The notes under the pieces are model-generated. The model made no database searches, was not told the origin of the DNA, and was given only the letters and a program-made list of their open reading frames with translations. From Fredericiella sp038205395 (GTDB lineage Bacteria > Chloroflexota > Anaerolineae > Caldilineales > Caldilineaceae): a stretch of 64,000 nucleotides of DNA. Numbering within the stretch: the first letter of the stretch is position 1; every line of letters begins with the position of its first letter. Location: assembly GCA_038205395.1 (NCBI GenBank), contig JBBRBX010000014.1, positions 1 through 64,000 on the forward strand, written 5' to 3'. Positions 8,571 to 16,999 of the stretch are shown here, one piece after another. The position numbers were made by a program, and so were the translations under genes.

Positions 8571-9454
8571 ACACAGGCACGCGTCAGGCTGCCGTTGGCG
8601 AGGGGGACGACACAGGCAAGGCAGGCGCCGTAGCCGCAGGCTAAATCAGATTCGACCAGGGCAAAGGCGAAGCCGGGTTCAAAGCGGATGTGCGTCCGGC
8701 GCACGGCGGCGGCGAGTGCGGGCAGTTCCTGCGCCGCCAGCGCGACGCACACCTGGTCGGCCCAGCGCAGGCTGTCATCGAATTCCACCGCCCACTCTTT
8801 GCCGGCTGGGCGGTGGAGTTCCACCGCCAGGGGCAGGGCCGCCCGCAGTGTCTCCGCCGCCGGCGCTGCGGCTTCCCCCAGCAGCAGCAGACTTACTTGC
8901 CCGCCGCGGTCAAGTGCTTCGTCGATGAGGGGATAGACAAGACCCAGCCGTGGCGGGTCAGCGATGAGCAGCAGCCGCCGCGTGAGCGACGCCAGCACAA
9001 AGCCGCTGCCAAAGGGGCCGCTGAGGTTGATCGTTTCGCCCGCCTGCCGCTCTGCCAGCCAGCGCACACCGGGGTCGCTGGGGTCCCCCTCACTGCGATT
9101 GCCGTCACCGGCAGCGGCGGGGGCCGGCAGGGTAAAGCGCCATATCTCGCTCTCGCCGCCGCCGCGCAGCTGCGGCGGCGCCGCCACGTACAGCGCCCGC
9201 CGCAGATAGATGCTCCACTGCTCGGCGCGTTCCGCCTCGCTTTGCGCCCCGCAGCGGGCCAGCACAAAGCGCCCCGCCGCTTGCTCCGCCCCCATTTGTT
9301 CCGTCTGTGTGCGCCTGGGCAGGGCCAGCGTCAGCCACAGCGCACCGTAGAGGAGGCGCGCCGGCATCTCCAGCACAGCCGTGAGCGTGCCGTCGGCGTT
9401 GACTGTGGGCTGCTGCACTGTAGGCTGCTGTGGTGAGGAGAGGGTTGGGGTCAT
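8525..9454 (-). CDS. PyrK-like oxidoreductase electron-transfer subunit
   Basis: The C-terminus carries the 2Fe-2S cysteine motif of the dihydroorotate dehydrogenase electron-transfer subunit family (C-x4-C-x2-C-x12-C in CGYGACLACVVPL ... TRACVHGPVF). Upstream is an NAD(P)/FAD-reductase-like fold with INLSGPFGSGFVL and LLLIADPPRLGLVYPLI, equivalent to the family's ferredoxin-reductase part. The N-terminal FAD-binding beta-barrel is diverged and contains an insertion rich in Gly/Asp. No pyrD is adjacent, so it may serve a different dehydrogenase. I use the ATG at 9454; the frame stays open further upstream but into unlikely sequence. It is divergent from the DUF58 gene and convergent with the VIT-VWA gene. 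Confidence 0.75.
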   Translation of the reverse strand: MTPTLSSPQQPTVQQPTVNADGTLTAVLEMPARLLYGALWLTLALPRRTQTEQMGAEQAAGRFVLARCGAQSEAERAEQWSIYLRRALYVAAPPQLRGGGESEIWRFTLPAPAAAGDGNRSEGDPSDPGVRWLAERQAGETINLSGPFGSGFVLASLTRRLLLIADPPRLGLVYPLIDEALDRGGQVSLLLLGEAAAPAAETLRAALPLAVELHRPAGKEWAVEFDDSLRWADQVCVALAAQELPALAAAVRRTHIRFEPGFAFALVESDLACGYGACLACVVPLANGSLTRACVHGPVFDLLELAGRG

Positions 9455-9487
9455 AAGCGCTTTTCCCGATAGGTATGATCTGCCGCC

Positions 9488-9512
9488 AGTATAGCATACT
9501 CTATGGTATGAT
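9488..9512. promoter_or_regulatory. Divergent -10 elements between pyrK-like and DUF58 genes
   Basis: On the plus strand TGGTATGAT (9504-9512) fits an extended -10 element 41 bases before the DUF58 start. On the minus strand TATACT (9493-9488) lies 33 bases before the PyrK-like start. No clear -35 was found for either. These are sequence resemblances only. Confidence 0.35.
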
Positions 9513-9553
9513 GGGCGCGGCAGCCGATTCATGCTGCTCTGGTCAACGCCACT

Positions 9554-10930
9554 ATGTCTCGTTTTGCTGCACTGCGCTCGTTTTTGTACAGCAGGCTTTG
9601 GAGCCGCCATCTGCCCCCTTCCGCCACGATTCGTCTGCTGGTGGGCTGGCCTCTGCTGCTTTTGCCCCTGCTTCTCTTCAGCCAGATTGTCACGCCGCAC
9701 CCGGTGTGGGTGGTTCTGCTGGTCGTCCTCATCTCGCTCTATCTGAGCGGCTATCTGTGGGTGCGCAGCCAGGTGCAGGCGGTGCGCTTTGCGCGGCGGC
9801 GCCAAGGGTCGGTGTTGGTGGCCGGGGACCTTCTGCGCGAGGAGTTCGTGCTGGAAAATGAAGGGCGGCTGCCTGTGCTGTGGGCCGAGTTTCTGGATGG
9901 CTCCAATTTGCCCAATTACTTGCCGGGAACAGTCGTCGCCGCGCCTGTGGGAGGCGCTTACCGCTGGTGGAAAGAGGTTGAGTGCGCGCAACGGGGGGTC
10001 TTTCGTCTGGGGCCGCACTGCCTGCGGCTGGGGGATCCCTTTGGCCTCTTCAACAGCGAAATCGTCTATGAGCGTGCGGAGACAGTGCTGATCTATCCGC
10101 GTGTGGTGCAGCTTCCCCAGGTGGCGCTGCCGCGCGGCAACGCCGGCGGCTCTGCTCCGCGCCGCCGTCCCCTGCTGGGCGTGCTGCCCGCCGCCAGCGT
10201 GCGCGAATATGCGCAGGGGGACAGTATGCGCCATATCCACTGGCCCACCAGCGCCCACCGCTCGCAGCTGATGGTGAAGGAACTGGAATTGGAGCCGTCG
10301 GGCGATGTCTGGATTGTGCTCAATCTGGACGCTGCACTACAGCAGGGCGAAGGACGCACGGGCACGTTGGAGTATTCGATTGTGTTGGCCGCCAGCATGG
10401 CCGCCGAAATGGTCAGCGGGCGCGAACGGCGAGCCGCCGGGCTGCTGACGGCCTCCGCCGATGAAGTGATTGCCCTGCCGCCGCAGCCGGGCCAGGCGCA
10501 GTTGTGGGCCATTATGGCGGCGCTGGCTCCGGCGCAGGCTACCCAGTGGACGCTGGGCGAACTCCTGCGCCGCAACTTAAGCGCACTTGGCCGCCGCCAT
10601 ACGTTGATTGTCATTACACCGGTGGCGGTGGATGCCACGGAAGAGGGCGCACCGGCGGCAGCGGAAGCTGCCGCCGGCTGGATTTCACAACTGGTGCAGG
10701 CGCAGCGGGTGGGGCTGGCGGCCAGTGTGCTGCTGGTGGCCGTGCCTGAGGCTGAGCCGGCTGCGCTGGCGCTGGTGCGCCAGTTGGTGGGTCTTGATAT
10801 TCCCGCCCAGGTGCTGCGCACGGACATGGCGCTGCGCACGGCGCTGACCTACCGGCGCACGCGCAAGGTGATCCGCAGTACGCCCAGCGGCGGCGCCTAT
10901 ACGGTGGAGGTGGAGGAAGAGGTCGGATGA
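9554..10930 (+). CDS. DUF58 domain protein
   Basis: Two adjacent N-terminal membrane helices (about residues 25-70) precede a soluble region with the DUF58 signature VREYAQGDSMRHIHWPTSAH (residues about 215-235), followed by LMVKELE. This is a degenerate VWA-like fold. DUF58 proteins usually act with MoxR AAA ATPases and transglutaminase-like membrane proteins; the next gene here is such a transglutaminase and overlaps it by four bases (ATGA), so the two are translationally coupled. No moxR gene is in the window. Length (458 residues) is normal for the long form with two membrane helices. Confidence 0.9.
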   Translation: MSRFAALRSFLYSRLWSRHLPPSATIRLLVGWPLLLLPLLLFSQIVTPHPVWVVLLVVLISLYLSGYLWVRSQVQAVRFARRRQGSVLVAGDLLREEFVLENEGRLPVLWAEFLDGSNLPNYLPGTVVAAPVGGAYRWWKEVECAQRGVFRLGPHCLRLGDPFGLFNSEIVYERAETVLIYPRVVQLPQVALPRGNAGGSAPRRRPLLGVLPAASVREYAQGDSMRHIHWPTSAHRSQLMVKELELEPSGDVWIVLNLDAALQQGEGRTGTLEYSIVLAASMAAEMVSGRERRAAGLLTASADEVIALPPQPGQAQLWAIMAALAPAQATQWTLGELLRRNLSALGRRHTLIVITPVAVDATEEGAPAAAEAAAGWISQLVQAQRVGLAASVLLVAVPEAEPAALALVRQLVGLDIPAQVLRTDMALRTALTYRRTRKVIRSTPSGGAYTVEVEEEVG

Positions 10931-13263
10931 GCGAGCGTCTGGAGGCCGGCGCGGCGGCTGCCGACAGCGAACTGCGCAGCGAGTGGATCGTGCGTGCGGC
11001 GCTGTGGCTGGTATCCGCCTGGCGCCCGCATCTCGGCTGGCTAGCGCTGGCTCTGTGCATGGCGCTGTCGATGCTGCCTGCTCTGCTTTTGCAGGAAAAT
11101 GGCTGGCTGCGCGCGCCCGTTATTGAACTGCGCCTGGTGGGGCTGGGGCCGCTGGCGGTGGCGACAGCCTGGCTGCTGGCCAGTTGGCGGCGTCCGTGGC
11201 CGGCGGGGAGGCGTGCTGCGCGACTTGTGTGGCTGGGGCGCGTGCTGCGGCTTCTCTTGTTTCTCCTGCTCGGTGCGGCGGTGCTGCTGCAACTGTTGGG
11301 CGATTGGCTGCCGGGCTGGGGCGACTGGTGGCTGGCGCTGACGACAGGCGCCTGGCCGGCGCTGTGGCAGCATATTCTGGATAGCTGGCAGGCGGTGGCA
11401 AGCCGTTATCTGCTCTGGTGGCAGGGGGTGCAGCAGAACAACGCCGCGCGCGACGACTTAATTTTGGCGGGCATCGCCGGTGCGCTGGTCTGGCTTACAG
11501 CGGGGGCGATGGTCACCCTGCTGCGTTGGCGGCGGCAGGGGCTGCTGGCGAGCGTGCCGATTTTGTGGCCGGTAGGCTTTATCATGCTGTACAGCCCAGC
11601 CGACCGCTGGTTGTTTGTGAGCGGCGTGGCGCTGGCGCTGTTTCTGCATCTGCTGCTGGATCAGCAGGCGCTTGTGCAGCGCTGGCAGGCGGCGCAGCTT
11701 GACTACAGCCCCAGCCTTCTGATAGAGCGCGGGCTGACTGCGCTCAGCGGTTTTGCCTTGGCGCTGGTGGTGGCGACGCTGATGCCGAACCTGTATGTGT
11801 ACGACATCACCGCCGGCTATTATGCATGGCTGCAGCCGGTCAACCAGCGCATGGAGGCCACCGCCAAACGTCTTTTCCCTGGGCTGGCCGGCGTGATGCC
11901 CTGGCAGACGCGCGGGGTGGGCGGCGGACTGCCCAATGCCTTTTTGCTGGGTGCGGGCAGTGATTTGGGCCGGCGCGAAGTGATGCGGGTGCGCACCAAT
12001 GAGCCGGTCTACGGCTATGAGCAGCCGCCGCTGGGCCATCCGCTGCGCGGGGCTACCTTTGCCGACTATGATGGGTTGGGCTGGGACAACCGGCAGAAGC
12101 TGCTGTTGACGTCGCACGAAGCCGACCAGCCGTGGACAGAGATGGAGGTGGCGCGCCGGCCGCTGCTGCAGAGCGTCAATCTGGATTTTACTGCGTCGGT
12201 GATTTATGCCGCCGGTGAGCCGCAGTCGGCCAGCATCGATTATGTGGCGCAGGAGCGTTTTGCGGGGGAGTTGGTGGCGCTGGCGGCGCGCACGCGCAGT
12301 TACACGGTTGTTTCGCAGACGCCGGCGCTGTCCAGAGCAGAGCTGGAGGCGCTGCCCAGTTGGGGAGAGGGCCATCCGCTGCCGCCGGAGTACGCGTTGT
12401 TTCTGGCGCTGCCCGACACGGTGACCGAGCGCACCCGCCAACTGGCGGCGCAGTTGACCGCCAATCAACCGAACCTGTATGCCAAGGCCGGCGCTATCGA
12501 AGACTATCTGCGGCAGATCCCCTACGATTTGGAGATCGGCGCTCCGCCGCCGGAGGTGACGGATGTCGCCGACTACTTTCTGTTCGATCTGCGCCGCGGG
12601 TACTGCGACTACTATGCGACCGCCTTTGTTGTGCTGGCGCGCATAAGTGGGCTGCCGACCCGCTTTGCCAGTGGTTTCGCCCCCGGCAGTTGGCTGATGA
12701 GCGAGCAGCAGTGGGTTGTGACCGAGGCGGATGCTCATTCGTGGCCGGAAGTTTATTTTCCCGAAGTGGGTTGGGTGCGTTTTGAGCCGACCGCCTACCG
12801 GCCGCAGCCGCCGCGCATCGGCCTGCCGGAGCAAATTGCATTGGGCGCGGCGGGGCCGGCGTTTGAACCGCTGCCGGCGCCGGCGCCGCTGCGCGTCTGG
12901 CTGCCGCTCTGGTGGCTGGTATTGGCGCTGGGGCCGCTGCTGGCGGCTGTGTGGGCTGTGCTCTATTGGCGCGGCCGGCGCGAGGATCCGTGGCTGGGAC
13001 TTCTGCGTTGGGGGCAGCGCGCCGGCCATCCGTTGGGACAAGGCGAAACCGCGCTGGAGTACGGGCAGTCGCTGGCGGACTATGTGCAGGAGAAACACAG
13101 CCGGGCGCAGGATCTGAGCCGGACTGCCGCGCACGAGGTGCGCTCACTGAGCCAGGAGGTGAGCGCCGTACACTATGCGCCGCCGGAGGAACGGCCATCG
13201 CTGCGCCGCCAGGCAGGTGAGCGCTGGACGCGGCTGCGCCACTATCTGCGCAGCCTACGCTAA
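10927..13263 (+). CDS. TgpA-type membrane transglutaminase-like protein
   Basis: The N-terminal third is a cluster of membrane helices (about residues 35-280). A periplasmic/extracellular transglutaminase-like core follows at about residues 500-625, with catalytic Cys in RRGYCDYYAT, His in DAHSWPEVYF and an acidic residue in RFEPTA. A further membrane helix near residue 660 (VWLPLWWLVLALG) and a charged DUF4129-like cytoplasmic tail complete the TgpA layout. Proteins of this class are thought to act on envelope proteins, but the substrate is unknown. It is coupled to the DUF58 gene. Its last 9 bases overlap the convergent GH3 gene. Confidence 0.9.
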   Translation: MSERLEAGAAAADSELRSEWIVRAALWLVSAWRPHLGWLALALCMALSMLPALLLQENGWLRAPVIELRLVGLGPLAVATAWLLASWRRPWPAGRRAARLVWLGRVLRLLLFLLLGAAVLLQLLGDWLPGWGDWWLALTTGAWPALWQHILDSWQAVASRYLLWWQGVQQNNAARDDLILAGIAGALVWLTAGAMVTLLRWRRQGLLASVPILWPVGFIMLYSPADRWLFVSGVALALFLHLLLDQQALVQRWQAAQLDYSPSLLIERGLTALSGFALALVVATLMPNLYVYDITAGYYAWLQPVNQRMEATAKRLFPGLAGVMPWQTRGVGGGLPNAFLLGAGSDLGRREVMRVRTNEPVYGYEQPPLGHPLRGATFADYDGLGWDNRQKLLLTSHEADQPWTEMEVARRPLLQSVNLDFTASVIYAAGEPQSASIDYVAQERFAGELVALAARTRSYTVVSQTPALSRAELEALPSWGEGHPLPPEYALFLALPDTVTERTRQLAAQLTANQPNLYAKAGAIEDYLRQIPYDLEIGAPPPEVTDVADYFLFDLRRGYCDYYATAFVVLARISGLPTRFASGFAPGSWLMSEQQWVVTEADAHSWPEVYFPEVGWVRFEPTAYRPQPPRIGLPEQIALGAAGPAFEPLPAPAPLRVWLPLWWLVLALGPLLAAVWAVLYWRGRREDPWLGLLRWGQRAGHPLGQGETALEYGQSLADYVQEKHSRAQDLSRTAAHEVRSLSQEVSAVHYAPPEERPSLRRQAGERWTRLRHYLRSLR

Positions 13264-14472
13264 CCCTTTGAGGCGTATGATGCGCTGGAACGACTGCTCG
13301 ATACGCTCTTCGTTGATGGTTCCGGCCTCGAGCATACGGTGCAGCGTGCTGCTGAAGCGGTCGGCTACTGTGCCGGAATAGGTCACTTCATTGGCGACAG
13401 CGACAATATCCACGCCCGCCAGAATAGCCAATTCAAACGCCCGTTCCAGCTTGAACAGGTCGGTAATAGCGCGCATCTGCATGTCGTCGGAAATGACGAC
13501 GCCGTCATAGCCAAGCTGTTCGCGCAGCAGGCCGTTGACAATTGCCGGCGAGAGGGTGGCAGGCAGTTCGGGGTCGAGCCTGGCGTTAAAGATATGCGCT
13601 GTCATCACGGCGTCGACCTTGCCGTCGGCGAGCAGCGTGCGGTAGGGGATCAATTCGTCTTCGCTCCAGGTGTCCGTCACATCGACAAAGCCCAGATGGG
13701 TGTCGCGCTGCGAACTGCCGTGGCCGGGAAAGTGCTTCAGCGTGCACTTGATCCCCTTTTCATGGTGGCCATCAATATAAGCGCCCGCCTGCGCGGCAAC
13801 CACTTGCGGGTCGGCGGAAAAGCTGCGCCCCAGCGCGGCGATAATCGGATTTTGGGCGTTGACTGCGACATCGACAACGGGCGCCAGGTTGAGATTTATG
13901 CCGCCATCGGCCAGCGATTGGGCAATGGCGGCTGCCACGGCATGGGTTTCGTCCAGGTTGTTGTCCTGGCCCAGTTGGGCGTGGGAGAGCGTCTCCCCAT
14001 AGCCGCGCTTTTTGTCGAGGCGAGCGACCTTGCCCCCTTCTTGATCGAGAGCGATCAGCAGCGGCAGCTGCGCCAGCGTCTGGAGTTCGCCGGTCAAGCT
14101 GCGCAGTTGGTCGCTGTTTTGCACATTGCCGCCAAACAGCACCACCCCGCCCAGTGACTGATCGCGAATGCTGTGGGCGATTACGCTCTGGGGGTCAATC
14201 GTGGCCCCGCGGAAACCCAGCAGCAGCATCTGGCCGATTTTGACGTCGAGCGAGACGTCGGGCGCCAGGTGCGGGCGCATGGGTGCGGCCAGAGGCGGTT
14301 TGCTGCCTGATGAGACGGCAGCGAGGCGGCGTCTCGGAGTGGTGGCCGCTTGTGTAGACGCGGCTGCGGCGGCTTGGGCCGGCTGGGCATAGGCTGCGGC
14401 GGCGGATAAAGCCAATAGGCTGGAAGAGCGCAAAAACTGGCGGCGGGACAGGGGCAGGCTCGATGCAGACAT
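13255..14472 (-). CDS. Tat-exported glycoside hydrolase family 3 enzyme (NagZ-like beta-N-acetylhexosaminidase)
   Basis: The N-terminus has a twin-arginine signal (SRRQFLRSSSLLALSAAAA). The body is a single-domain GH3 TIM barrel of about 350 residues with family motifs LIALDQEGGKVARL, the KHFPGHGSSQRDTH loop that in NagZ supplies the catalytic His/Asp dyad, and the nucleophile region VVISDDMQMRAI. Single-domain GH3 enzymes of this kind remove GlcNAc from muropeptides or related glycans. A Tat signal means a folded enzyme is exported, in contrast to cytoplasmic NagZ of Gram-negatives. No ribosome site is obvious at the ATG at 14472. Confidence 0.9.
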   Translation of the reverse strand: MSASSLPLSRRQFLRSSSLLALSAAAAYAQPAQAAAAASTQAATTPRRRLAAVSSGSKPPLAAPMRPHLAPDVSLDVKIGQMLLLGFRGATIDPQSVIAHSIRDQSLGGVVLFGGNVQNSDQLRSLTGELQTLAQLPLLIALDQEGGKVARLDKKRGYGETLSHAQLGQDNNLDETHAVAAAIAQSLADGGINLNLAPVVDVAVNAQNPIIAALGRSFSADPQVVAAQAGAYIDGHHEKGIKCTLKHFPGHGSSQRDTHLGFVDVTDTWSEDELIPYRTLLADGKVDAVMTAHIFNARLDPELPATLSPAIVNGLLREQLGYDGVVISDDMQMRAITDLFKLERAFELAILAGVDIVAVANEVTYSGTVADRFSSTLHRMLEAGTINEERIEQSFQRIIRLKGLA

Positions 14473-14745
14473 AGGATGGTTTGACCCACAAAAAATGCGA
14501 AAAAGGTGCGCGTGCGGACAATTCTGCTATTGTAGCGCCGCTGCCGCTGTTGTGTGAAATCAGCCTGTTGCGCCAAACAGTGCAATTTGCCGGCGTTTGC
14601 TGTGATCTATGCTTATTCGATTGGCTTTGCCGTCACCAACTGCTCTGCCAGGGTTAAGGCGTCCACCGGCCAGAAGCACTCCGGCAGCAACGGAATCGTT
14701 TACGGTGTGCATGCAGAGAAATGGAAGATACCAGCAGAAACAAGT

Positions 14746-14799
14746 AAAAAGACAACCTGCCAATCCGAAGCGTAGCTCCAGAGAGACAGGTTGTCTTTT
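14746..14799 (-). terminator. Intrinsic terminator of tmRNA
   Basis: A 13-bp perfect stem (14747-14759 with 14787-14799, AAAAGACAACCTG/CAGGTTGTCTTTT) ends in a U run on the minus strand, nine bases beyond the tmRNA 3' end. The A/U-rich base of the stem means it could also stop plus-strand transcription. The rest of the gap from 14473 to 14745 shows no gene or repeat. Confidence 0.85.
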
Positions 14800-14807
14800 C
14801 GAATGAG

Positions 14808-15215
<408 letters not shown>

Positions 15216-15227
15216 ATGACGTCTTGT

Positions 15228-15256
15228 AGTATAGCACACCTGTGCGGACAAGTAAA
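15228..15256 (-). promoter_or_regulatory. ssrA promoter (sigma-70 type)
   Basis: Minus strand: -35 TTTACT (15256-15251), 17-base spacer, -10 TATACT (15233-15228), 12 bases before the mature tmRNA 5' end. Spacing and match to the consensus are good. Confidence 0.7.
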
Positions 15257-15268
15257 GTTCGCGATTTG

Positions 15269-15472
15269 TCAGATTTTGGCGTCTGCCTGGTCCGCTGCCT
15301 GGTCTGCCAGGCGGGCAATCAACTGGTTGATCATGTCCTCGCGCTGATGGAGCCGCGTACGGTACTGGGAATTATCCGTATCGGCAATCTCCATGCGCAA
15401 ATCGGAAAGGGTTTCCTGCAGCAGGGTGCGCAGCAGTTCAAGCTCTTCGGCGCTCAGTGTCAGGGAAAACAT
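15269..15472 (-). CDS. Small protein of unknown function (67 aa)
   Basis: A 67-residue frame beginning MFSLTLSAEELELLRTLLQ has a strong ribosome site (AAGGAG, nine bases before the ATG at 15472). Predicted structure is all helical: an amphipathic N-terminal segment with Glu/Leu heptads, then a second helix (REDMINQLIARLADQ). It looks like a small cytoplasmic helical-hairpin protein. It stops just upstream of the ssrA promoter. I do not recognise a named family. Confidence 0.7.
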   Translation of the reverse strand: MFSLTLSAEELELLRTLLQETLSDLRMEIADTDNSQYRTRLHQREDMINQLIARLADQAADQADAKI

Positions 15473-15602
15473 ACGATAACGCTCCTTAGCGGAAAAACGG
15501 ATTGGATAACGGCATTGAGTGTGCCCGCCTATAGGCATATCCGCCGCTAGAGACAGTATACTGCGGCTGTGGCCTTTCCGACAAGCAGTTCGGACGCTGT
15601 CC

Positions 15603-16973
15603 TTATGTGCGCGCCAGCCGGGCCAACGCTTCATCGAGGTCTGTTTCACTGGTAAACCAGCGTACGGTCTGCAAAAAGGTGCGCAGATCGGGCAGGGCAG
15701 CGCGCAGGCGCTGCAATTTAGGGCCGATGGGAGTGGTGGCCGCAGCGCCGGTGCCGTAGGAGCCATGAAAGGCAAAGTAAGCCTGGTTTAGCTTGCGCAG
15801 TGGATAGCCGTTTTCGGCAAACAACTGGCGTCGAATCTGCATATACTCTTCGGCGTCCTGCACCCGCCCATAGTGTAGAAAAAGATCCACAACCTCGCGC
15901 GTGTGGCGCATTTCCAGGTTGAAGTCAAAGGGCGGCGGGGCATTGGGGTCAGCAGGAGAAGGCGCAGGCTGGTCTTTGCCGGGGAACTCGCGTACCAGTT
16001 CAGGATAGGCTGTGGCCAGCACCTGAGCGCCGATTTCGTCGCCGGCGATGTCGGCCACGGTTTCGTTGAGAATGGTCAGATCCGAACTGCTGTTGTAGTG
16101 AAGCCCCAACGGGAAAAGGGTTAGATAGTTGTGCACCCACTCGTGCGCGACCGTACTCAGCACCCAGGGCAGCGGCGCCTGGTCGGTGACAATGGTTGGG
16201 TAGGCGCCCAGCCCGCCAATTTGCGTGACGTAGGCGCTTTGATTGTGTTCATCTTGAATTGCGTCTTCAATCTGCGCGCGCTGCTCAGCCGGCAGGTCGG
16301 GCCGCAGCATGGCGTAATAGGATGTGGCGATACGGTCGCGCGGGCTGACAATCAGCTTGCGCGGCGGCTCAGTAAAGGTAAACCAGACCGGCGGGAAGTG
16401 CCTGCGGTCGCCGCTGATCTGCTGCTGTGCCAGCACATCGCCCACCTGCGTCTCGATGATCTGCTCGACGGCAGGCCGCACGAGCGTCTGCTGCTCGCGC
16501 AGGACAGTCAAGCGCGCTTCCAGCCGCTGAGCCTGCCGCGCAGTATCGGCGGCCGGGACGCCGGTTGCCGCCCCGGAATCGGCCGGTGCAGGCTGCGCGT
16601 ACACCTGATCGAGCTGCCACTCGACTGCTCCAATCTGTTGCGCGCTGTCTAGATAGCTGCGCACCAGCGCCGCGCGCTCCAGAGCTGCCAGTTGGCGGAT
16701 GGGCTGTACTGCCTGGCTGCGCAGTTTTTGGCTGATAGCGCCGGCTTCCCACCTGATAAAATCCCAATCCCAGCCGCTGGTGAGGGCGGCGAGCTGTAAC
16801 CGTTCCACCTGCGCAGCCGGCACAGCACTGCTGCCCAGCAGGCTCAAGCTGTACAGCAGCACCAGCAGCGCAGCGATCAGCTTGCCGGCCAGCGTCTTCC
16901 AGCGTAGGGCCGCCTGGCCGCGCAGTTGCAGCGGCAGCGGAAAAGAAGAGCGCAACGTTTCAGATACACGCAT
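15603..16973 (-). CDS. Membrane-anchored putative zinc metalloprotease
   Basis: An N-terminal membrane helix near residues 27-50 (AGKLIAALLVLLYSLSLLG) precedes a mostly helical extracytoplasmic region. A zincin motif HEWVH occurs in STVAHEWVHNYL (about residue 280). A glutamate-containing helix TILNETVADIAGDEIG follows 22 residues later, the order expected of a gluzincin (HExxH ... E). There is no clear match to a named peptidase family. An extracytoplasmic protease is a reasonable inference from the motif and topology. Its start at 16973 faces adenosine deaminase, with a shared -10-like palindrome between them. Confidence 0.65.
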   Translation of the reverse strand: MRVSETLRSSFPLPLQLRGQAALRWKTLAGKLIAALLVLLYSLSLLGSSAVPAAQVERLQLAALTSGWDWDFIRWEAGAISQKLRSQAVQPIRQLAALERAALVRSYLDSAQQIGAVEWQLDQVYAQPAPADSGAATGVPAADTARQAQRLEARLTVLREQQTLVRPAVEQIIETQVGDVLAQQQISGDRRHFPPVWFTFTEPPRKLIVSPRDRIATSYYAMLRPDLPAEQRAQIEDAIQDEHNQSAYVTQIGGLGAYPTIVTDQAPLPWVLSTVAHEWVHNYLTLFPLGLHYNSSSDLTILNETVADIAGDEIGAQVLATAYPELVREFPGKDQPAPSPADPNAPPPFDFNLEMRHTREVVDLFLHYGRVQDAEEYMQIRRQLFAENGYPLRKLNQAYFAFHGSYGTGAAATTPIGPKLQRLRAALPDLRTFLQTVRWFTSETDLDEALARLART

Positions 16974-16983
16974 GATTTCTTGT

Positions 16984-16991
16984 AGTATACT
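16984..16991. promoter_or_regulatory. Shared palindromic -10 element (AGTATACT) for divergent genes
   Basis: The 8-bp palindrome AGTATACT presents TATACT on both strands in the 26-base gap between the metalloprotease candidate (start 16973) and adenosine deaminase (start 17000). If used, both transcripts would be nearly leaderless. No good -35 is visible on either side. Confidence 0.35.
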
Positions 16992-16999
16992 CGCTAGTT

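Noticed and set aside
9455..10258. N-terminal extension of the PyrK-like gene across the DUF58 gene
   Set aside because: The extension reads as the antisense of DUF58 and has unlikely composition; ATG 9454 is sufficient for the family length.
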